Assembly: GCA_016709225.1 (NCBI GenBank)
Contig: JADJEE010000001.1
Span: forward strand, 2,666,001 to 2,730,000
Direction of reading: 5' to 3'
Length of the DNA: 64,000 nucleotides
From: Deltaproteobacteria bacterium
Lineage (GTDB): Bacteria > Myxococcota_A > Polyangia > Nannocystales > Nannocystaceae
Both the position numbers and the translations under genes were made by a program. Below are positions 1-8,479 of the stretch, piece by piece. Position 1 is the stretch's first letter; each line of letters starts with the position of its first letter. The notes beneath the pieces were generated by a model. The model ran no database searches. It was not told the DNA's origin and was given only the letters and a program-made list of their open reading frames with translations.

Positions 1-1
1 C

Positions 2-229
2 GCGCCCGGGTTCCGCGTCGAGGCGCTGCCGCCGGGTTCGTGGCGCTTGCACGTCGTGGTCGCCGACGAGGCCGGCAACGAGGCCGCGCTGGCGTTCGAG
101 GTCGAGGTCGGCGTCGATCCACCACCGGCCCCCGACGACGGCGATCGCGGCTGTCGCGTCGGCAGCGGCACGCGCGACGGCTGGGCAATCGTTCCCTTGC
201 TGCTGGCCGCGTGGCGCCGGAGGCGGTAG
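2..229 (+). CDS. C-terminal end of a MYXO-CTERM-like surface protein (5'-partial)
   Basis: Only the last 75 codons lie in the window; the frame is open from base 2 to the TAG at 227-229. The visible part starts with a beta-rich stretch resembling the last strands of an Ig-like or cadherin-like extracellular domain. A Pro/Asp-rich linker follows, then a single Cys, a short hydrophobic segment (WAIVPLLLAAW) and a terminal RRRR. Cys, hydrophobic helix and Arg cluster is the plan of the MYXO-CTERM sorting tail of myxobacteria, which is thought to be cleaved and anchored at the cell surface. The tail is shorter than most, so the assignment is good but not certain. The next gene starts 17 bp downstream on the same strand. 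Confidence 0.7.
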   Translation, partial: APGFRVEALPPGSWRLHVVVADEAGNEAALAFEVEVGVDPPPAPDDGDRGCRVGSGTRDGWAIVPLLLAAWRRRR

Positions 230-245
230 ACCTCGGGCACCCGCA

Positions 246-1013
246 ATGCTCCGCCGACTCGAACGCGCACTGCGCCCCCTGCCGCATCTGTCGTTGCTCA
301 CGGTGCTCGCCACCGGTTGCCCCGCCCAGGTCGACCCCACCGCGACCGCGCCCAAGCCCAAGGCCAACGTCATCGACGAGAACGACCCCCGGGTCGTGCG
401 GGACGGTGAGGACCTCTATCCAGTCGAGGCGGTACAGCGCGCGCAGGAGCGCGAGCGGCCCAGCATCACCGATCAGGTCGCGGTCGGCACCAGTCCCGGC
501 ACCGGCCGCCCCGACGAGAGCAACGGCGTGTGCCGGCTCTACGCGCCGGAGCTGGCGGACCCGCAGTGCTGCGCGGCCGAGATCGGCTTCGACGCCGACA
601 TCGCACAGCGCGCGTGCGGGCTCGAGCTCTACCTCGGCGAGTCCCACGTCAACAGCTGCGGCTATTACTTCCACCGCACCGGCGCGCAGCCGCTGTGGTT
701 CCGCGGCTCGTTCGTGAACGGTGCGTCGCCGACCGAGGCCGCGCAGAGCCACGACACGCGACTCAAGCGGATCACCAAGAACCCCGCGTTCGCATCGGAG
801 CCGGTGCCGGGGGTCGAGGGCGCGCTGTGGAGCACGCACCAAGGCATCCGCTGGGCGTTCCTGCCCGGCTGGGACCGCGTGCGCCTGGTGTCGTGGTCGC
901 AGGACGCGTGCAGCGACGCCGCCGTGGTCGAGGTGCTGAAGCAGCTGCTGGTGGCCAAGCAGCCGCCCGCCGGCGCGCCACGGCTGGGGCTGGTGCCCAA
1001 GGCCCGCAGCTAG
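246..1013 (+). CDS. Hypothetical lipoprotein, 255 aa
   Basis: The N-terminus is a lipoprotein signal: a basic start, a hydrophobic run, and a lipobox ending ATG-Cys with the Cys at residue 25. The mature protein starts with a Pro/Lys/Thr linker. It then has a soluble domain with paired cysteines (DPQCCAAEIG, ERACG-like and NSCGYYF contexts) and aromatic-rich stretches. No named family was recognised. The product is probably a periplasmic or outer-membrane-attached lipoprotein. It follows the MYXO-CTERM gene by 17 bp and may be cotranscribed. It ends face to face with the next gene, and a hairpin spans both stop codons. Confidence 0.8.
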   Translation: MLRRLERALRPLPHLSLLTVLATGCPAQVDPTATAPKPKANVIDENDPRVVRDGEDLYPVEAVQRAQERERPSITDQVAVGTSPGTGRPDESNGVCRLYAPELADPQCCAAEIGFDADIAQRACGLELYLGESHVNSCGYYFHRTGAQPLWFRGSFVNGASPTEAAQSHDTRLKRITKNPAFASEPVPGVEGALWSTHQGIRWAFLPGWDRVRLVSWSQDACSDAAVVEVLKQLLVAKQPPAGAPRLGLVPKARS

Positions 1014-1038
1014 CGGCGACTCACTCGGCGCCGCAGCT
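1008..1038. terminator. Hairpin spanning convergent stop codons
   Basis: AGCT-a-GCGGCG pairs with CGCCGC-AGCT around a 10-nt loop, giving ten base pairs and one bulge. The TAG of the upstream plus gene and the TGA of the minus gene both lie inside. There is no U-tract on either side, so intrinsic termination would be atypical. Confidence 0.4.
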
Positions 1039-1995
1039 CCACTTGCCGATGCCCGACCACTTGCCCGACGGCGCCGTGAACAGCTGGTCGCCAGCGCTGC
1101 CGTCCTGCGACTGACGGCGCAGCCACAGCTCGAGCTTCTTGTCGCCGTCGAGGTCGAGCCAGCCGCGCGCCTCGAACACGTCGGGCTTGTTCTTCACCTT
1201 GAAGACCAGCGACATCTTGCCGAAGTCGCCGCCGGCGGCCACGAACACGCCGCTCCAGCGATAGTTCTCGTCGCTCGACGGGTCGGCGATCCAGGCCGCC
1301 ACCAGCTTGTCGAGCTTGCCGTCGCCATCGACGTCGACCTCGGCGACCTGGTTGACCATGAAGTCACCCTCGCCGCCCTCGGCCTTGATCGCCGCGGTCA
1401 GCTTCGACTTGTCGTCGTCGCCGAGCATCAGCTTGGGGCCACGGGTGGTGTCGTCGCCCGAGCGCCCGACGATCTTCAGCGCCGACTGTGGCCAGGTCGC
1501 GTGGGTGAAGTCGGCGCCCTCGGTGATGCCTTCGACCGCAATCGCGACCTTCTTGCCGCTGCCGCCCATGCAGGACGGCTCGACGCGATCGCCGGTCTTC
1601 TTGTTGAACGAAGCGAACTTGGATCCGAGCCGCACATCGGTGCCGGCCGGGACCATCGCGAGGCACGCGTCGCCACCCTCGAGTTTCTTCTTGTCCTTGT
1701 CGAAGCACCCCAGCGGCACCAACGCACCTTCGATCACGAAGAACGCGGCGCTGGTCTCGGGCGGCACCGGGCCCGGCACCGCGGCGTCGCCCTCGTTGAC
1801 CGCGAGCGTCGGCTCGCCCTTGTCGTCGCCCTTGGCGTCGCCCTTCGCATCGCCCTTGGCGTCACCCTTGGCGTCCTTGCCGTCGGCGCCCTTGGCATCC
1901 TTGGCGTCCTTCGCGTCGCCCTTGTCGCCGCCGCAGGCGGACAGGGTCAGCGAGAGCAAGGTGGCGACGAGCGTGACGGACGGGGTCGATCGCAT
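1021..1995 (-). CDS. Lipoprotein with Lys-Gly-Asp-Ala-Lys repeats, 324 aa
   Basis: The protein has a lipoprotein signal peptide ending LSACGG. Next comes a low-complexity linker of about 45 residues built from repeats of DAK and KGDA (around residues 24-65). The remaining 250 residues form a soluble domain in which acidic DxDGDxKLD-type motifs appear twice (VDVDGDGKLDKL and LDLDGDKKLELW). These resemble FG-GAP/VCBS or EF-hand-like calcium loops, so Ca2+ binding is plausible but inferred. No enzyme signature was seen. The ATG at 1995 is preceded 6 nt upstream by a TAAAGC hexamer within TGCTAAAGC. The highly charged linker probably acts as a tether. Confidence 0.8.
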   Translation of the reverse strand: MRSTPSVTLVATLLSLTLSACGGDKGDAKDAKDAKGADGKDAKGDAKGDAKGDAKGDDKGEPTLAVNEGDAAVPGPVPPETSAAFFVIEGALVPLGCFDKDKKKLEGGDACLAMVPAGTDVRLGSKFASFNKKTGDRVEPSCMGGSGKKVAIAVEGITEGADFTHATWPQSALKIVGRSGDDTTRGPKLMLGDDDKSKLTAAIKAEGGEGDFMVNQVAEVDVDGDGKLDKLVAAWIADPSSDENYRWSGVFVAAGGDFGKMSLVFKVKNKPDVFEARGWLDLDGDKKLELWLRRQSQDGSAGDQLFTAPSGKWSGIGKWSCGAE

Positions 1996-2001
1996 GCGGG
2001 T

Positions 2002-2010
2002 GCTTTAGCA
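2002..2010 (-). promoter_or_regulatory. Putative extended -10 of the repeat lipoprotein
   Basis: Minus-strand TGCTAAAGC ends 6 nt before the ATG at 1995, so the transcript would be leaderless or nearly so. No clear -35 was seen. Confidence 0.4.
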
Positions 2011-2055
2011 CGAACGCCCGGCGGCTGTGAACGTGCTTCGCGGCGCGGGCCGGCG

Positions 2056-3303
2056 TCAGTAGTCGTTGCGCGGCCGCGAGGGCAGCGACTCGCCGTGGGC
2101 GAGCTGGTGCACGAGCTGCGAGCGGGCCGGCGACGGCGGACGTCGCAGGTGCGCGACCATGTCGCCGAGCCCGTCCAGGGTCAACGGGAACATCGCGAAC
2201 ACCCGGCGCACCTCGGCGATGGTCGGCGCGTCCCAGATGTCGGGCTTCTCGGGGTTGAGCCACGCCGCGTGGGGGAAGCGATCGGCCAGCCGCGCCAGCC
2301 AGGTGATTCCGACCGGACCGCCACCGCCCTGCCACCAATCCGACGACGACATCATGAGCTCGCCCGGGTGCATGTACGCATCGCCGACCATCACCAGGCG
2401 CCAGCTGTGATCGAGGTCCCGCAGCAGCTCGGTGGTCGCGATGCCGCGCGTGAACGCGGCGTCCTCGTAGACGCGCCCGTACACGCAGTTGTGGAAGTAG
2501 TAGGCCTTGAGTTCGCGGAACCCACCGCCGCGACTGGCCGCCGAGAACAGCTGGCTGACCCACTGCGCGAACGGGTCCATGCTGCCGCCGACGTCCATCA
2601 TCAGCAGCACGCGGACGTCGTTCTTGCGCGGCGGCTTCCAGGCGATCTCGAGGTCGCCGCAGTTGCGTGCGGTGGCATCGACGGTCTCGGGCACATCGAG
2701 CTCGAGCTCGTCGCCCTTGCGGGCCATCTTCCGCAGCCGTCTCAGCGCGGCGGCGATCTGACGGGTGTCGAGCACCAGGTCGCTGCGATAGGCGCGGAAG
2801 CGACGGGCATCGGCGACCGCCAGCGCGCTGCGACCACCGCCGCTGCCGCCCATGCGCACGCCGCTGGGGTGCACGCCGCCTTGGCCGAACGGCGATGTCC
2901 CGCCGGTGCCGATCCAGCGGTTGCCGCCCTCGTGGCGCTTGCGTTGCTCGGCGAGGCGCTCCTCGAACATTCGCCGCAGCGTCTCGAGGTCGAGCGACTG
3001 CAGCGCGGCGCGCAGCGCCGGATCGAGGAAGGCCAGCTTCTTCGGATCGCGCAGGAATTCGTCGAGCTCGGCGAGCACGGCGGCACCGTCACCGACCACG
3101 CCGCGGAACACCTCCGCGAAGGCCTGATCGAAGCCGTCGTAGTGCTGCTCGCTGGCGCAGCACAGGCAGCGCGCGACCCGGTAGAAGCCGTCGAGCTGCT
3201 GACCGTGCAGGCCGTCGATCACCGCCTGCACCAGCGCCAACCAGTTGTGGGTGGTGACGGGGACGCCACGGCGACGCAAAGCCTGGAAGAAGTCGATGAA
3301 CAT
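2056..3303 (-). CDS. VWA-domain (CoxE-like) protein, 415 aa
   Basis: This is a von Willebrand factor A domain protein of the type coded next to MoxR ATPases. The N-terminal half is helical (MFIDFFQALRRRGVP onward). The VWA domain begins near residue 240, with the strand VRVLLMMDVGGSM carrying the metal-binding (MIDAS) loop. The usual DxSxS reads DVGGS here, so the first serine is glycine, which may weaken metal binding. The ATG at 3303 begins the conserved sequence; the frame is open further upstream, but that part overlaps the neighbouring ATPase gene. The moxR-like gene ends 19 bp upstream on the same strand, which supports an operon in which the ATPase remodels a complex containing this protein. 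The substrate is unknown. Confidence 0.88.
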   Translation of the reverse strand: MFIDFFQALRRRGVPVTTHNWLALVQAVIDGLHGQQLDGFYRVARCLCCASEQHYDGFDQAFAEVFRGVVGDGAAVLAELDEFLRDPKKLAFLDPALRAALQSLDLETLRRMFEERLAEQRKRHEGGNRWIGTGGTSPFGQGGVHPSGVRMGGSGGGRSALAVADARRFRAYRSDLVLDTRQIAAALRRLRKMARKGDELELDVPETVDATARNCGDLEIAWKPPRKNDVRVLLMMDVGGSMDPFAQWVSQLFSAASRGGGFRELKAYYFHNCVYGRVYEDAAFTRGIATTELLRDLDHSWRLVMVGDAYMHPGELMMSSSDWWQGGGGPVGITWLARLADRFPHAAWLNPEKPDIWDAPTIAEVRRVFAMFPLTLDGLGDMVAHLRRPPSPARSQLVHQLAHGESLPSRPRNDY

Positions 3304-3322
3304 CGGCGGTGCCCCTCGCGCG

Positions 3323-4147
3323 TCAGCGCCGGCGGGTGCGGCTGACGGTCTCGACGTCGGTTTCCTTCTTGAGCAGGGTGCCGAGGAACGGCAGCCCAGC
3401 GCCGAGCAGCTTGGCCGGCGCGATGTCGGCGAAGCGCAGCGCCGAGATCCAGTCGATGAGCTCGCTGGTGGACGGCGGCTTGCGCAGGCCATCGGTGCCG
3501 CGCAGGCGATAGAATGCCTCCAGCGCGCCGGCCAGCAGCGCGTCGTCGAGATCGGGATGATGCACCCGTACGATGCGCGTCATCAGCTCGCGATCGGGGA
3601 ACTCGATGAAATGAAACACGCAGCGCCGCAGGAACGCGTCCGGCAGCTCCTTCTCGTTGTTGCTGGTGATGATGACGATCGGGCGCCGCTTCGCGGTGAC
3701 CGTGCGACCGGTCTCCGGAATCGTGAAGCTCATGGTGTCGAGCTCGTGCAGCAGGTCGTTGGGGAACTCGAGATCGGCCTTGTCGACCTCGTCGATCAGC
3801 ACCACGCAGGGCTCACCGCGATCGAAGGCCCGGCCCAGCGGGCCCAGCTCGATGTAGTGCGCGATGTCGGCGACCTCGCCGGTGCCGAAGCGGCTGTCGT
3901 GCAGGCGCCGCACGGTGTCGTAGGTGTAGAGGCCCTCGACCGCCTTGGTGGTCGACTTGATCTGCCAGCGCTCGAGCGGCACGCCGCGCGCGGCGGCGAG
4001 GTTCACGGCGAGCAGGGTCTTGCCGGTGCCGGGCTCGCCCTTGACCAACAACGGGCGACCGAGGTGGACCGCGACGTCGACCGCGGTGCCGAGCTCCTCC
4101 GAGACGATGTAGCGGGGCGTGCCTCGCCAGGATTCTTGCGGTTGCAT
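3323..4147 (-). CDS. MoxR-family AAA+ ATPase, 274 aa
   Basis: The Walker A motif GEPGTGKT is at residues 37-44. A Walker B motif (CVVLIDEVDKAD) lies near residue 117. The sensor 1 region (IITSNNEKELPDAF) and a typical MoxR C-terminal helical domain follow. These proteins act as chaperone-like ATPases that assemble or activate metal or VWA-containing complexes. The ATG at 4147 gives a product of normal family length and leaves 25 bp to the divergent transpeptidase gene. It lies upstream of the VWA gene in the same operon. Confidence 0.93.
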   Translation of the reverse strand: MQPQESWRGTPRYIVSEELGTAVDVAVHLGRPLLVKGEPGTGKTLLAVNLAAARGVPLERWQIKSTTKAVEGLYTYDTVRRLHDSRFGTGEVADIAHYIELGPLGRAFDRGEPCVVLIDEVDKADLEFPNDLLHELDTMSFTIPETGRTVTAKRRPIVIITSNNEKELPDAFLRRCVFHFIEFPDRELMTRIVRVHHPDLDDALLAGALEAFYRLRGTDGLRKPPSTSELIDWISALRFADIAPAKLLGAGLPFLGTLLKKETDVETVSRTRRR

Positions 4148-4172
4148 CGGGTTTGAGCGGAGTATTGCACAC

Positions 4173-5756
4173 GTGCTCGCGTCCACCGTGCGTCGCCCGA
4201 CCGTGATCACCGCGATCGCAACCGGCGCGATCGCACTGACCGCGTGGGCGTGCGACCCCGCGCCGAGCGAACCCGCGGCCGCGGATGGCCAGCCGACCGC
4301 ATCGCCCGAGGGATCCGACGGTGGCGACGCCGGTGCGATCGATGCCGCCGTGCCGACGCCCGCCGACGGCGAGCCTGCGCCGACGCCAGCCGACGCTGCA
4401 CCCGCGCAGCGGACCGCGACCGTGCCGCGGCCGGCGCTCGACCCCCGCGGTGCCACGACCGCGCTCGAGCGCGCGCTGCTGGCCCGCGTGGGCGCCACCG
4501 CAGCCGATTCGCTCGAGCTACGCCGCGCGTCGCGGGCGATGATGATCTACGCAGAGCCGAGCTTCGGCGCGAAGTTCCGCGGCAAGCTCCCGCACGGCCA
4601 GAGCTTCGCGGTGTTCGAGCATGTCGACGGTGATCGCGAGTGTGCCGGTGGTCGCTGGGCGCGGGTCGGCGTGGCAGCGTTCGTCTGCCTCGAGCACACC
4701 GATGCCCGCGCGAAGCCGCCGACCGAGCTGCCCCGACTCGCGCGCGGCCAGCTGACGCCGTTCTATTACGCCCGCGTGAAGCGCAAGGACGCCAGCGGAG
4801 CCCACCCCGCTGCGCCCCGCTGGAGCTCGCGCACGGCGATGAACGCCGGCGCCGCACCGGTCGATCACCTGGTGCCCGATCACGACTACGCCTTCGACTA
4901 CCGGCGACCGAGCCGCGGTGGAGCGGTGCTCGTCGATGGCGCTCACCGGGTCGTGCGCGAGGCCGACGTGCGCCGCCTCGAGCCCAGCGCGTTCGCTGGC
5001 CGCGACGTGGTCGCATCGCCGCTGCCCGAGCAGGGTCGCTTGGCGTGGAGCATCGCGTGGCCGGCCGCGCTGGTGCGCGCCGACGCCTCACCCGACGCCG
5101 CGGTGGTCGGGCGCCTGCCGCTGCAGGCCGAGCTGTTCGTCGAAGATCGCGTGGTCCGACGGCGCGGGGTCGAGTGGGTCGCGGTCGTCGGCGAGACCGC
5201 CGGCTGGGTCGACGCCAGCGAGATCCGGCGGTGGTTCGAGGCCGCGCGCCCCGACGGCATCGGCGACGAAGAGCTGTGGATCGACGTCGAGCTCGAGCAG
5301 CAGACCCTGGCGGTGATGCTCGGCGACGCGCCGCTGTTCGTGACGATGATCGCCAGCGGCAACCACAAGCACCCCACGCCCCAGGGCATCTTCCGCATCA
5401 AGACCAAGATGGCGACCTCGACGATGGACTCGCAGCCGGGCGACGAGGAGGCCTACGCGGTCGAGGCGGTGCCGTGGGCGCAGTTCTTCTACAAGCGCTA
5501 CGGTCTGCACGGCACCTTCTGGCACAACCGCTTCGGCCGCCGCACCAGCCATGGTTGCGTCAACTTGTCGGCCCGTGACGCCGCGCTGGTCTACGCGATG
5601 ACCACGCCCGATCCGCTGCCAGGGTGGCAGATGGCCTTCGAACACGCGCGCGAGCCCGGCACCGTGGTGCGCGTGCGCAAGCTGGACGCCGCCGTCACGG
5701 ACCGCCGCAACGAGCTCGAGACCGACGACGAGGCGATGCTCGAGGCTGCGCGCTAG
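4173..5756 (+). CDS. L,D-transpeptidase (YkuD domain) lipoprotein, about 527 aa
   Basis: The N-terminus carries a lipoprotein signal with lipobox LTAWAC, then a long Ala/Pro/Asp linker. Two SH3-like stretches follow (around residues 130-180 and 280-360), then a C-terminal YkuD catalytic domain. The signature His followed by SHGCVNLS is present, with the Cys nucleophile in SHGC. Such enzymes make 3-3 crosslinks in peptidoglycan or attach proteins to it. The start is uncertain: GTG 4173 and GTG 4188 are both possible. An upstream ATG at 4119 overlaps the divergent moxR gene and is less likely. TATTGC at 4163-4168 could be the -10. Confidence 0.88.
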   Translation: MLASTVRRPTVITAIATGAIALTAWACDPAPSEPAAADGQPTASPEGSDGGDAGAIDAAVPTPADGEPAPTPADAAPAQRTATVPRPALDPRGATTALERALLARVGATAADSLELRRASRAMMIYAEPSFGAKFRGKLPHGQSFAVFEHVDGDRECAGGRWARVGVAAFVCLEHTDARAKPPTELPRLARGQLTPFYYARVKRKDASGAHPAAPRWSSRTAMNAGAAPVDHLVPDHDYAFDYRRPSRGGAVLVDGAHRVVREADVRRLEPSAFAGRDVVASPLPEQGRLAWSIAWPAALVRADASPDAAVVGRLPLQAELFVEDRVVRRRGVEWVAVVGETAGWVDASEIRRWFEAARPDGIGDEELWIDVELEQQTLAVMLGDAPLFVTMIASGNHKHPTPQGIFRIKTKMATSTMDSQPGDEEAYAVEAVPWAQFFYKRYGLHGTFWHNRFGRRTSHGCVNLSARDAALVYAMTTPDPLPGWQMAFEHAREPGTVVRVRKLDAAVTDRRNELETDDEAMLEAAR

Positions 5757-5759
5757 GCC

Positions 5760-5782
5760 GGCTCGTCCACTGCAGGCGAGCC
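5760..5782. terminator. Hairpin between convergent transpeptidase and protease genes
   Basis: GGCTCG (5760-5765) pairs with CGAGCC (5777-5782) across an 11-nt loop, in the 30-bp gap between two convergent genes. There is no U-tract. It may act as a weak bidirectional terminator or as an mRNA 3'-end stabiliser. Confidence 0.3.
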
Positions 5783-5786
5783 CGCG

Positions 5787-7253
5787 TCAGTCCTCGTCGG
5801 CCTCGGCGACCACGGCGCGCCCGACCGAGGCGACGTACCAATCGCCCCACTCGAGCCGCATGTGCACCGCAATCTGTTGCGGCGCCGCACCGGCGGCGAC
5901 GGTCTCGTCGTCGGCACTGGGGGCGCGCTGTCCCTTGAGCGTCACCAGGGCACGCGGCGCGTAGGCGGCCGGCACCAGCTCGACCTCGTCGATCTCGACC
6001 GAGGTGCCGCCCAGGGTCTGCATCGCGTCGGCGAGTGCGAACGTTCGCGCGGCGTCGATCGTCTGCAGCCGCTGCATCGCGGTCGCGAGCGCGGCCTCGG
6101 GCTCCTGCTGGCCGAACTCGCGAGCCGCGAAGTAGGCCTGACCGAACTCGAAGAAGAACGTGACCACCTGGCTCGGCGGCAGCACGTCGGCGACGCCCAG
6201 CTCGCCGCGGAAGGCCTCGGTGCCGGTGCGCGAGACCATCTCGCGCAGGCGATCGAAGGCGACCTCGCGCGTGAGGTGGTCGCTGATGACCAGCGACTCC
6301 ACCGCCGCGATGAAGCCCTGCATCACGGGCATGCCGTCGGACTCGATCGCGCCCATGATGGCCGAGACCGCCTCGCCGCGGACCTTGCGGGCGAAGCTCG
6401 GCGAGGTCAGCTGTCGCGCGCCCTCGACGTCGCCGCGGCCCAGCGCGGTGAGGAAGTTGCGCGATCGCGATTCGGCGCGGGCGACCTTCTCGTCGTTGCG
6501 ATCGAGGTGGGGACGCTCGGCGAGCATGCGGTTGGCCTCTGCGATCGGGATCGCGAAGCCGCCCTCCTTGTCGCGCCAGATCCACGTGACCACGCCGACC
6601 GCACGGCCGGCGTCGTCGAGCACCGGGCCGCCGCTCTGGCCGCGCTGGATCGGCGCCGAGACCCCGACGAACGCACCCTTGCCCGCGACCGGGTTGTAGA
6701 CCGCGAGGCGATCGACCTTGCCGCGATCGAGCGAGAGCCACTCGCCACCCTCGTCGCCGCGGCGGAAGGTCAACACGTCGTCGGTCTCGTGCAGGTAGCG
6801 CCCCACCGGCACGACCTTGCGCGTCGCCAACGGCAGGTACGGCAGCTCGTCGTCGGTCTCGATCTGCAGGAGCGCGAGGTCGTGCTCGGGATCGGTGTAG
6901 ACCACCGACACGCCCTCGTAGGTACGGGAGGGCTCGATCTCGGGGAAGCTCACCGAGACGATGTGATCGGCGTCCTCGATCACGTGGCGATTGGTGATGA
7001 GGTAGCCGTTGGGGTCGACCACGAAGCCCATGCCGCGGCCGACGTCGGTCTCGATCACCGCCACCGCCTGACGCGATCGCGACAGCTGCGAGGGCGCGCC
7101 GCCACGGGGCCGCGTCGAGCCCTCGTGCACGATGACGTCACCGAAGCTGCGGGCGCGCGAGGCTGCGCATCCCGAGAGCCCGACGACCGCGACCAGCGCC
7201 AGCCGCGAAGTGGAAGTCGCGCCAGCGCCCACGCGTCGTCGAGGGTTGCCCAC
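5787..7253 (-). CDS. Trypsin-like (S1C/DegP-type) serine protease lipoprotein, about 488 aa
   Basis: An N-terminal lipoprotein signal ends LVAVVGLSGC. The protease domain holds a complete catalytic triad: His in ITNRHVIEDADH, Asp in DPEHDLALLQ, and Ser in RGQSGGPVLD. The oxyanion and substrate strands match the HtrA/DegP class. There is no recognisable PDZ domain; instead the last 240 or so residues form an unrecognised domain. It probably processes or degrades proteins in the periplasm. The start is unclear: GTG 7253 has GGAG just upstream, TTG 7262 is an alternative, and the frame stays open to an ATG at 7316 that falls in a repeat cluster. Confidence 0.88.
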   Translation of the reverse strand: MGNPRRRVGAGATSTSRLALVAVVGLSGCAASRARSFGDVIVHEGSTRPRGGAPSQLSRSRQAVAVIETDVGRGMGFVVDPNGYLITNRHVIEDADHIVSVSFPEIEPSRTYEGVSVVYTDPEHDLALLQIETDDELPYLPLATRKVVPVGRYLHETDDVLTFRRGDEGGEWLSLDRGKVDRLAVYNPVAGKGAFVGVSAPIQRGQSGGPVLDDAGRAVGVVTWIWRDKEGGFAIPIAEANRMLAERPHLDRNDEKVARAESRSRNFLTALGRGDVEGARQLTSPSFARKVRGEAVSAIMGAIESDGMPVMQGFIAAVESLVISDHLTREVAFDRLREMVSRTGTEAFRGELGVADVLPPSQVVTFFFEFGQAYFAAREFGQQEPEAALATAMQRLQTIDAARTFALADAMQTLGGTSVEIDEVELVPAAYAPRALVTLKGQRAPSADDETVAAGAAPQQIAVHMRLEWGDWYVASVGRAVVAEADED

Positions 7254-7307
7254 GATCTCCAAGGTAGTGCGAGCGCGGCGATGGGGCCAACCGTCGATGC
7301 ACTTTTT

Positions 7308-7365
7308 GGTCGGCACTTCGTGGTCGGCACTTCGTGGTCAGCAGGTCTTGGGTCAGCAGGTCTTG
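7308..7365. repeat. Two adjacent short tandem duplications
   Basis: The 14-mer GGTCGGCACTTCGT occurs twice without a gap (7308-7321, 7322-7335). It is followed at once by the 15-mer GGTCAGCAGGTCTTG, also twice (7336-7350, 7351-7365). The four units share the start GGTCrGCA. They lie in the 246-bp gap between the divergent protease and ABC transporter genes. Slippage could create them; a regulatory role is not excluded. Nothing else was recognised in the gap apart from the -10 at 7480. Confidence 0.9.
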
Positions 7366-7479
7366 GTCACGCGTGGCACGCCGTCGCGTGCGACGCCGCC
7401 GCCCGCTGCACGCGCTCGCCCGGCGGGCGGCCATCGCCCGGGGCCCGATTTCGTCCCCCGCAAGCTCGCCCGGACCTGT

Positions 7480-7485
7480 TAGCGT
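7480..7485 (+). promoter_or_regulatory. Putative -10 (TAGCGT) of the ABC transporter operon
   Basis: TAGCGT within TGTTAGCGT ends 13 nt before the ATG at 7499. A purine-rich GGAGG lies between them, so a very short leader still has room for a ribosome binding site. Confidence 0.4.
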
Positions 7486-7498
7486 GGAGGCTGCAGGG

Positions 7499-8452
7499 AT
7501 GCGGATTCGACTCGCGGGCGTGGGCAAGAGCTACGACGGCCACGGCTGGGCGCTGCGCGGCGTCGATCTCGAGGTGCGCTCGGGTTCGATCCTGGGACTC
7601 ATCGGCCCCAACGGCGCCGGCAAGTCCACCGCGCTGCGGATGATCGCGACCGTGCTCGAGCCCAGCGAGGGCACCATCGAGATCGATGGGATCCGCCCCG
7701 ACGACGCCGAGCGCCAGCAGGCGCTGCGCCGCCGCATCGGCTTCCTCGGCGACGGCAATCCCCTCTACAAGCAGCTGACCCCGCGGGAGTACCTCCGCTT
7801 CTTCGGCCAGTGCTTCCGCATGGACGAGGCTGCGCTCGCGCCGGCCATCGATCGCACGCTCGAGACCTTCGCGCTGCGCGGCAAGGCCGACGTGCCCGCC
7901 GGCGAGCTGTCCAAGGGCATGCGCCAGCGGCTGCTGATCGCGCGCTGCTTGCTGCATGCGCCCGACCTGCTGATCCTCGACGAGCCCGCCGACGGGCTCG
8001 ACCCGCGCGGCCGCTCCGACCTGCGTCGCATCCTCGACGACGTCCGCCGACGCGGCGTCACCGTGGTGGTGTCATCCCACATCCTGCGGGAGCTCGACGA
8101 TCTCTGCGACGAGGTCGCGATCCTGCAACAGGGCAAGATCGTCGTGAAGGGCCCGGTCGCGGACATCATCGACCGCTACGAGGTCGCACGCTTCGTGTAC
8201 CAGCTGCGGGTGTTGCCCGGCGGTGTCGAGCCTGCGATCGCGGTGCTCGCCCGACACCGCGCACTCATCGAGTCGCAGGGCGAGGTCGACGAGCTGCCGG
8301 CCTTGAGCGTGCAGATCCACGGCGGCGAGGCCGGCATGGCCGACGTCCTCGCCGAGCTCGTCACCGCCGGTGTTCGCGTGGTGACCTGCAGTCGGGTTCG
8401 CAGTCGCCTCGAAGACGTCTACGATCGCCTGTCCGAAGACCGCGTGAACTAG
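7499..8452 (+). CDS. ABC transporter ATP-binding protein, 317 aa
   Basis: The nucleotide-binding domain is complete: Walker A GPNGAGKST at residues 36-44, signature LSKGMRQRL near 138, Walker B LLILDEPADGLD near 157, and the H-loop SSHIL near 190. The sequence is closest to the CcmA/NatA-type exporter ATPases that pair with ABC-2 permeases. About 90 extra C-terminal residues probably contact the permease or regulate it. The ATG at 7499 precedes the first conserved strand. The permease gene starts 27 bp downstream, so the two form an operon. The transported substrate is not evident. Confidence 0.93.
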   Translation: MRIRLAGVGKSYDGHGWALRGVDLEVRSGSILGLIGPNGAGKSTALRMIATVLEPSEGTIEIDGIRPDDAERQQALRRRIGFLGDGNPLYKQLTPREYLRFFGQCFRMDEAALAPAIDRTLETFALRGKADVPAGELSKGMRQRLLIARCLLHAPDLLILDEPADGLDPRGRSDLRRILDDVRRRGVTVVVSSHILRELDDLCDEVAILQQGKIVVKGPVADIIDRYEVARFVYQLRVLPGGVEPAIAVLARHRALIESQGEVDELPALSVQIHGGEAGMADVLAELVTAGVRVVTCSRVRSRLEDVYDRLSEDRVN

Positions 8453-8479
8453 GCAGAGCCCCCGCCCGGAGGAATCCCC

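Noticed and set aside
7308..7365. CRISPR-like or iteron array
   Set aside because: The units are contiguous without spacers, occur only twice each and have no cas or rep gene nearby.
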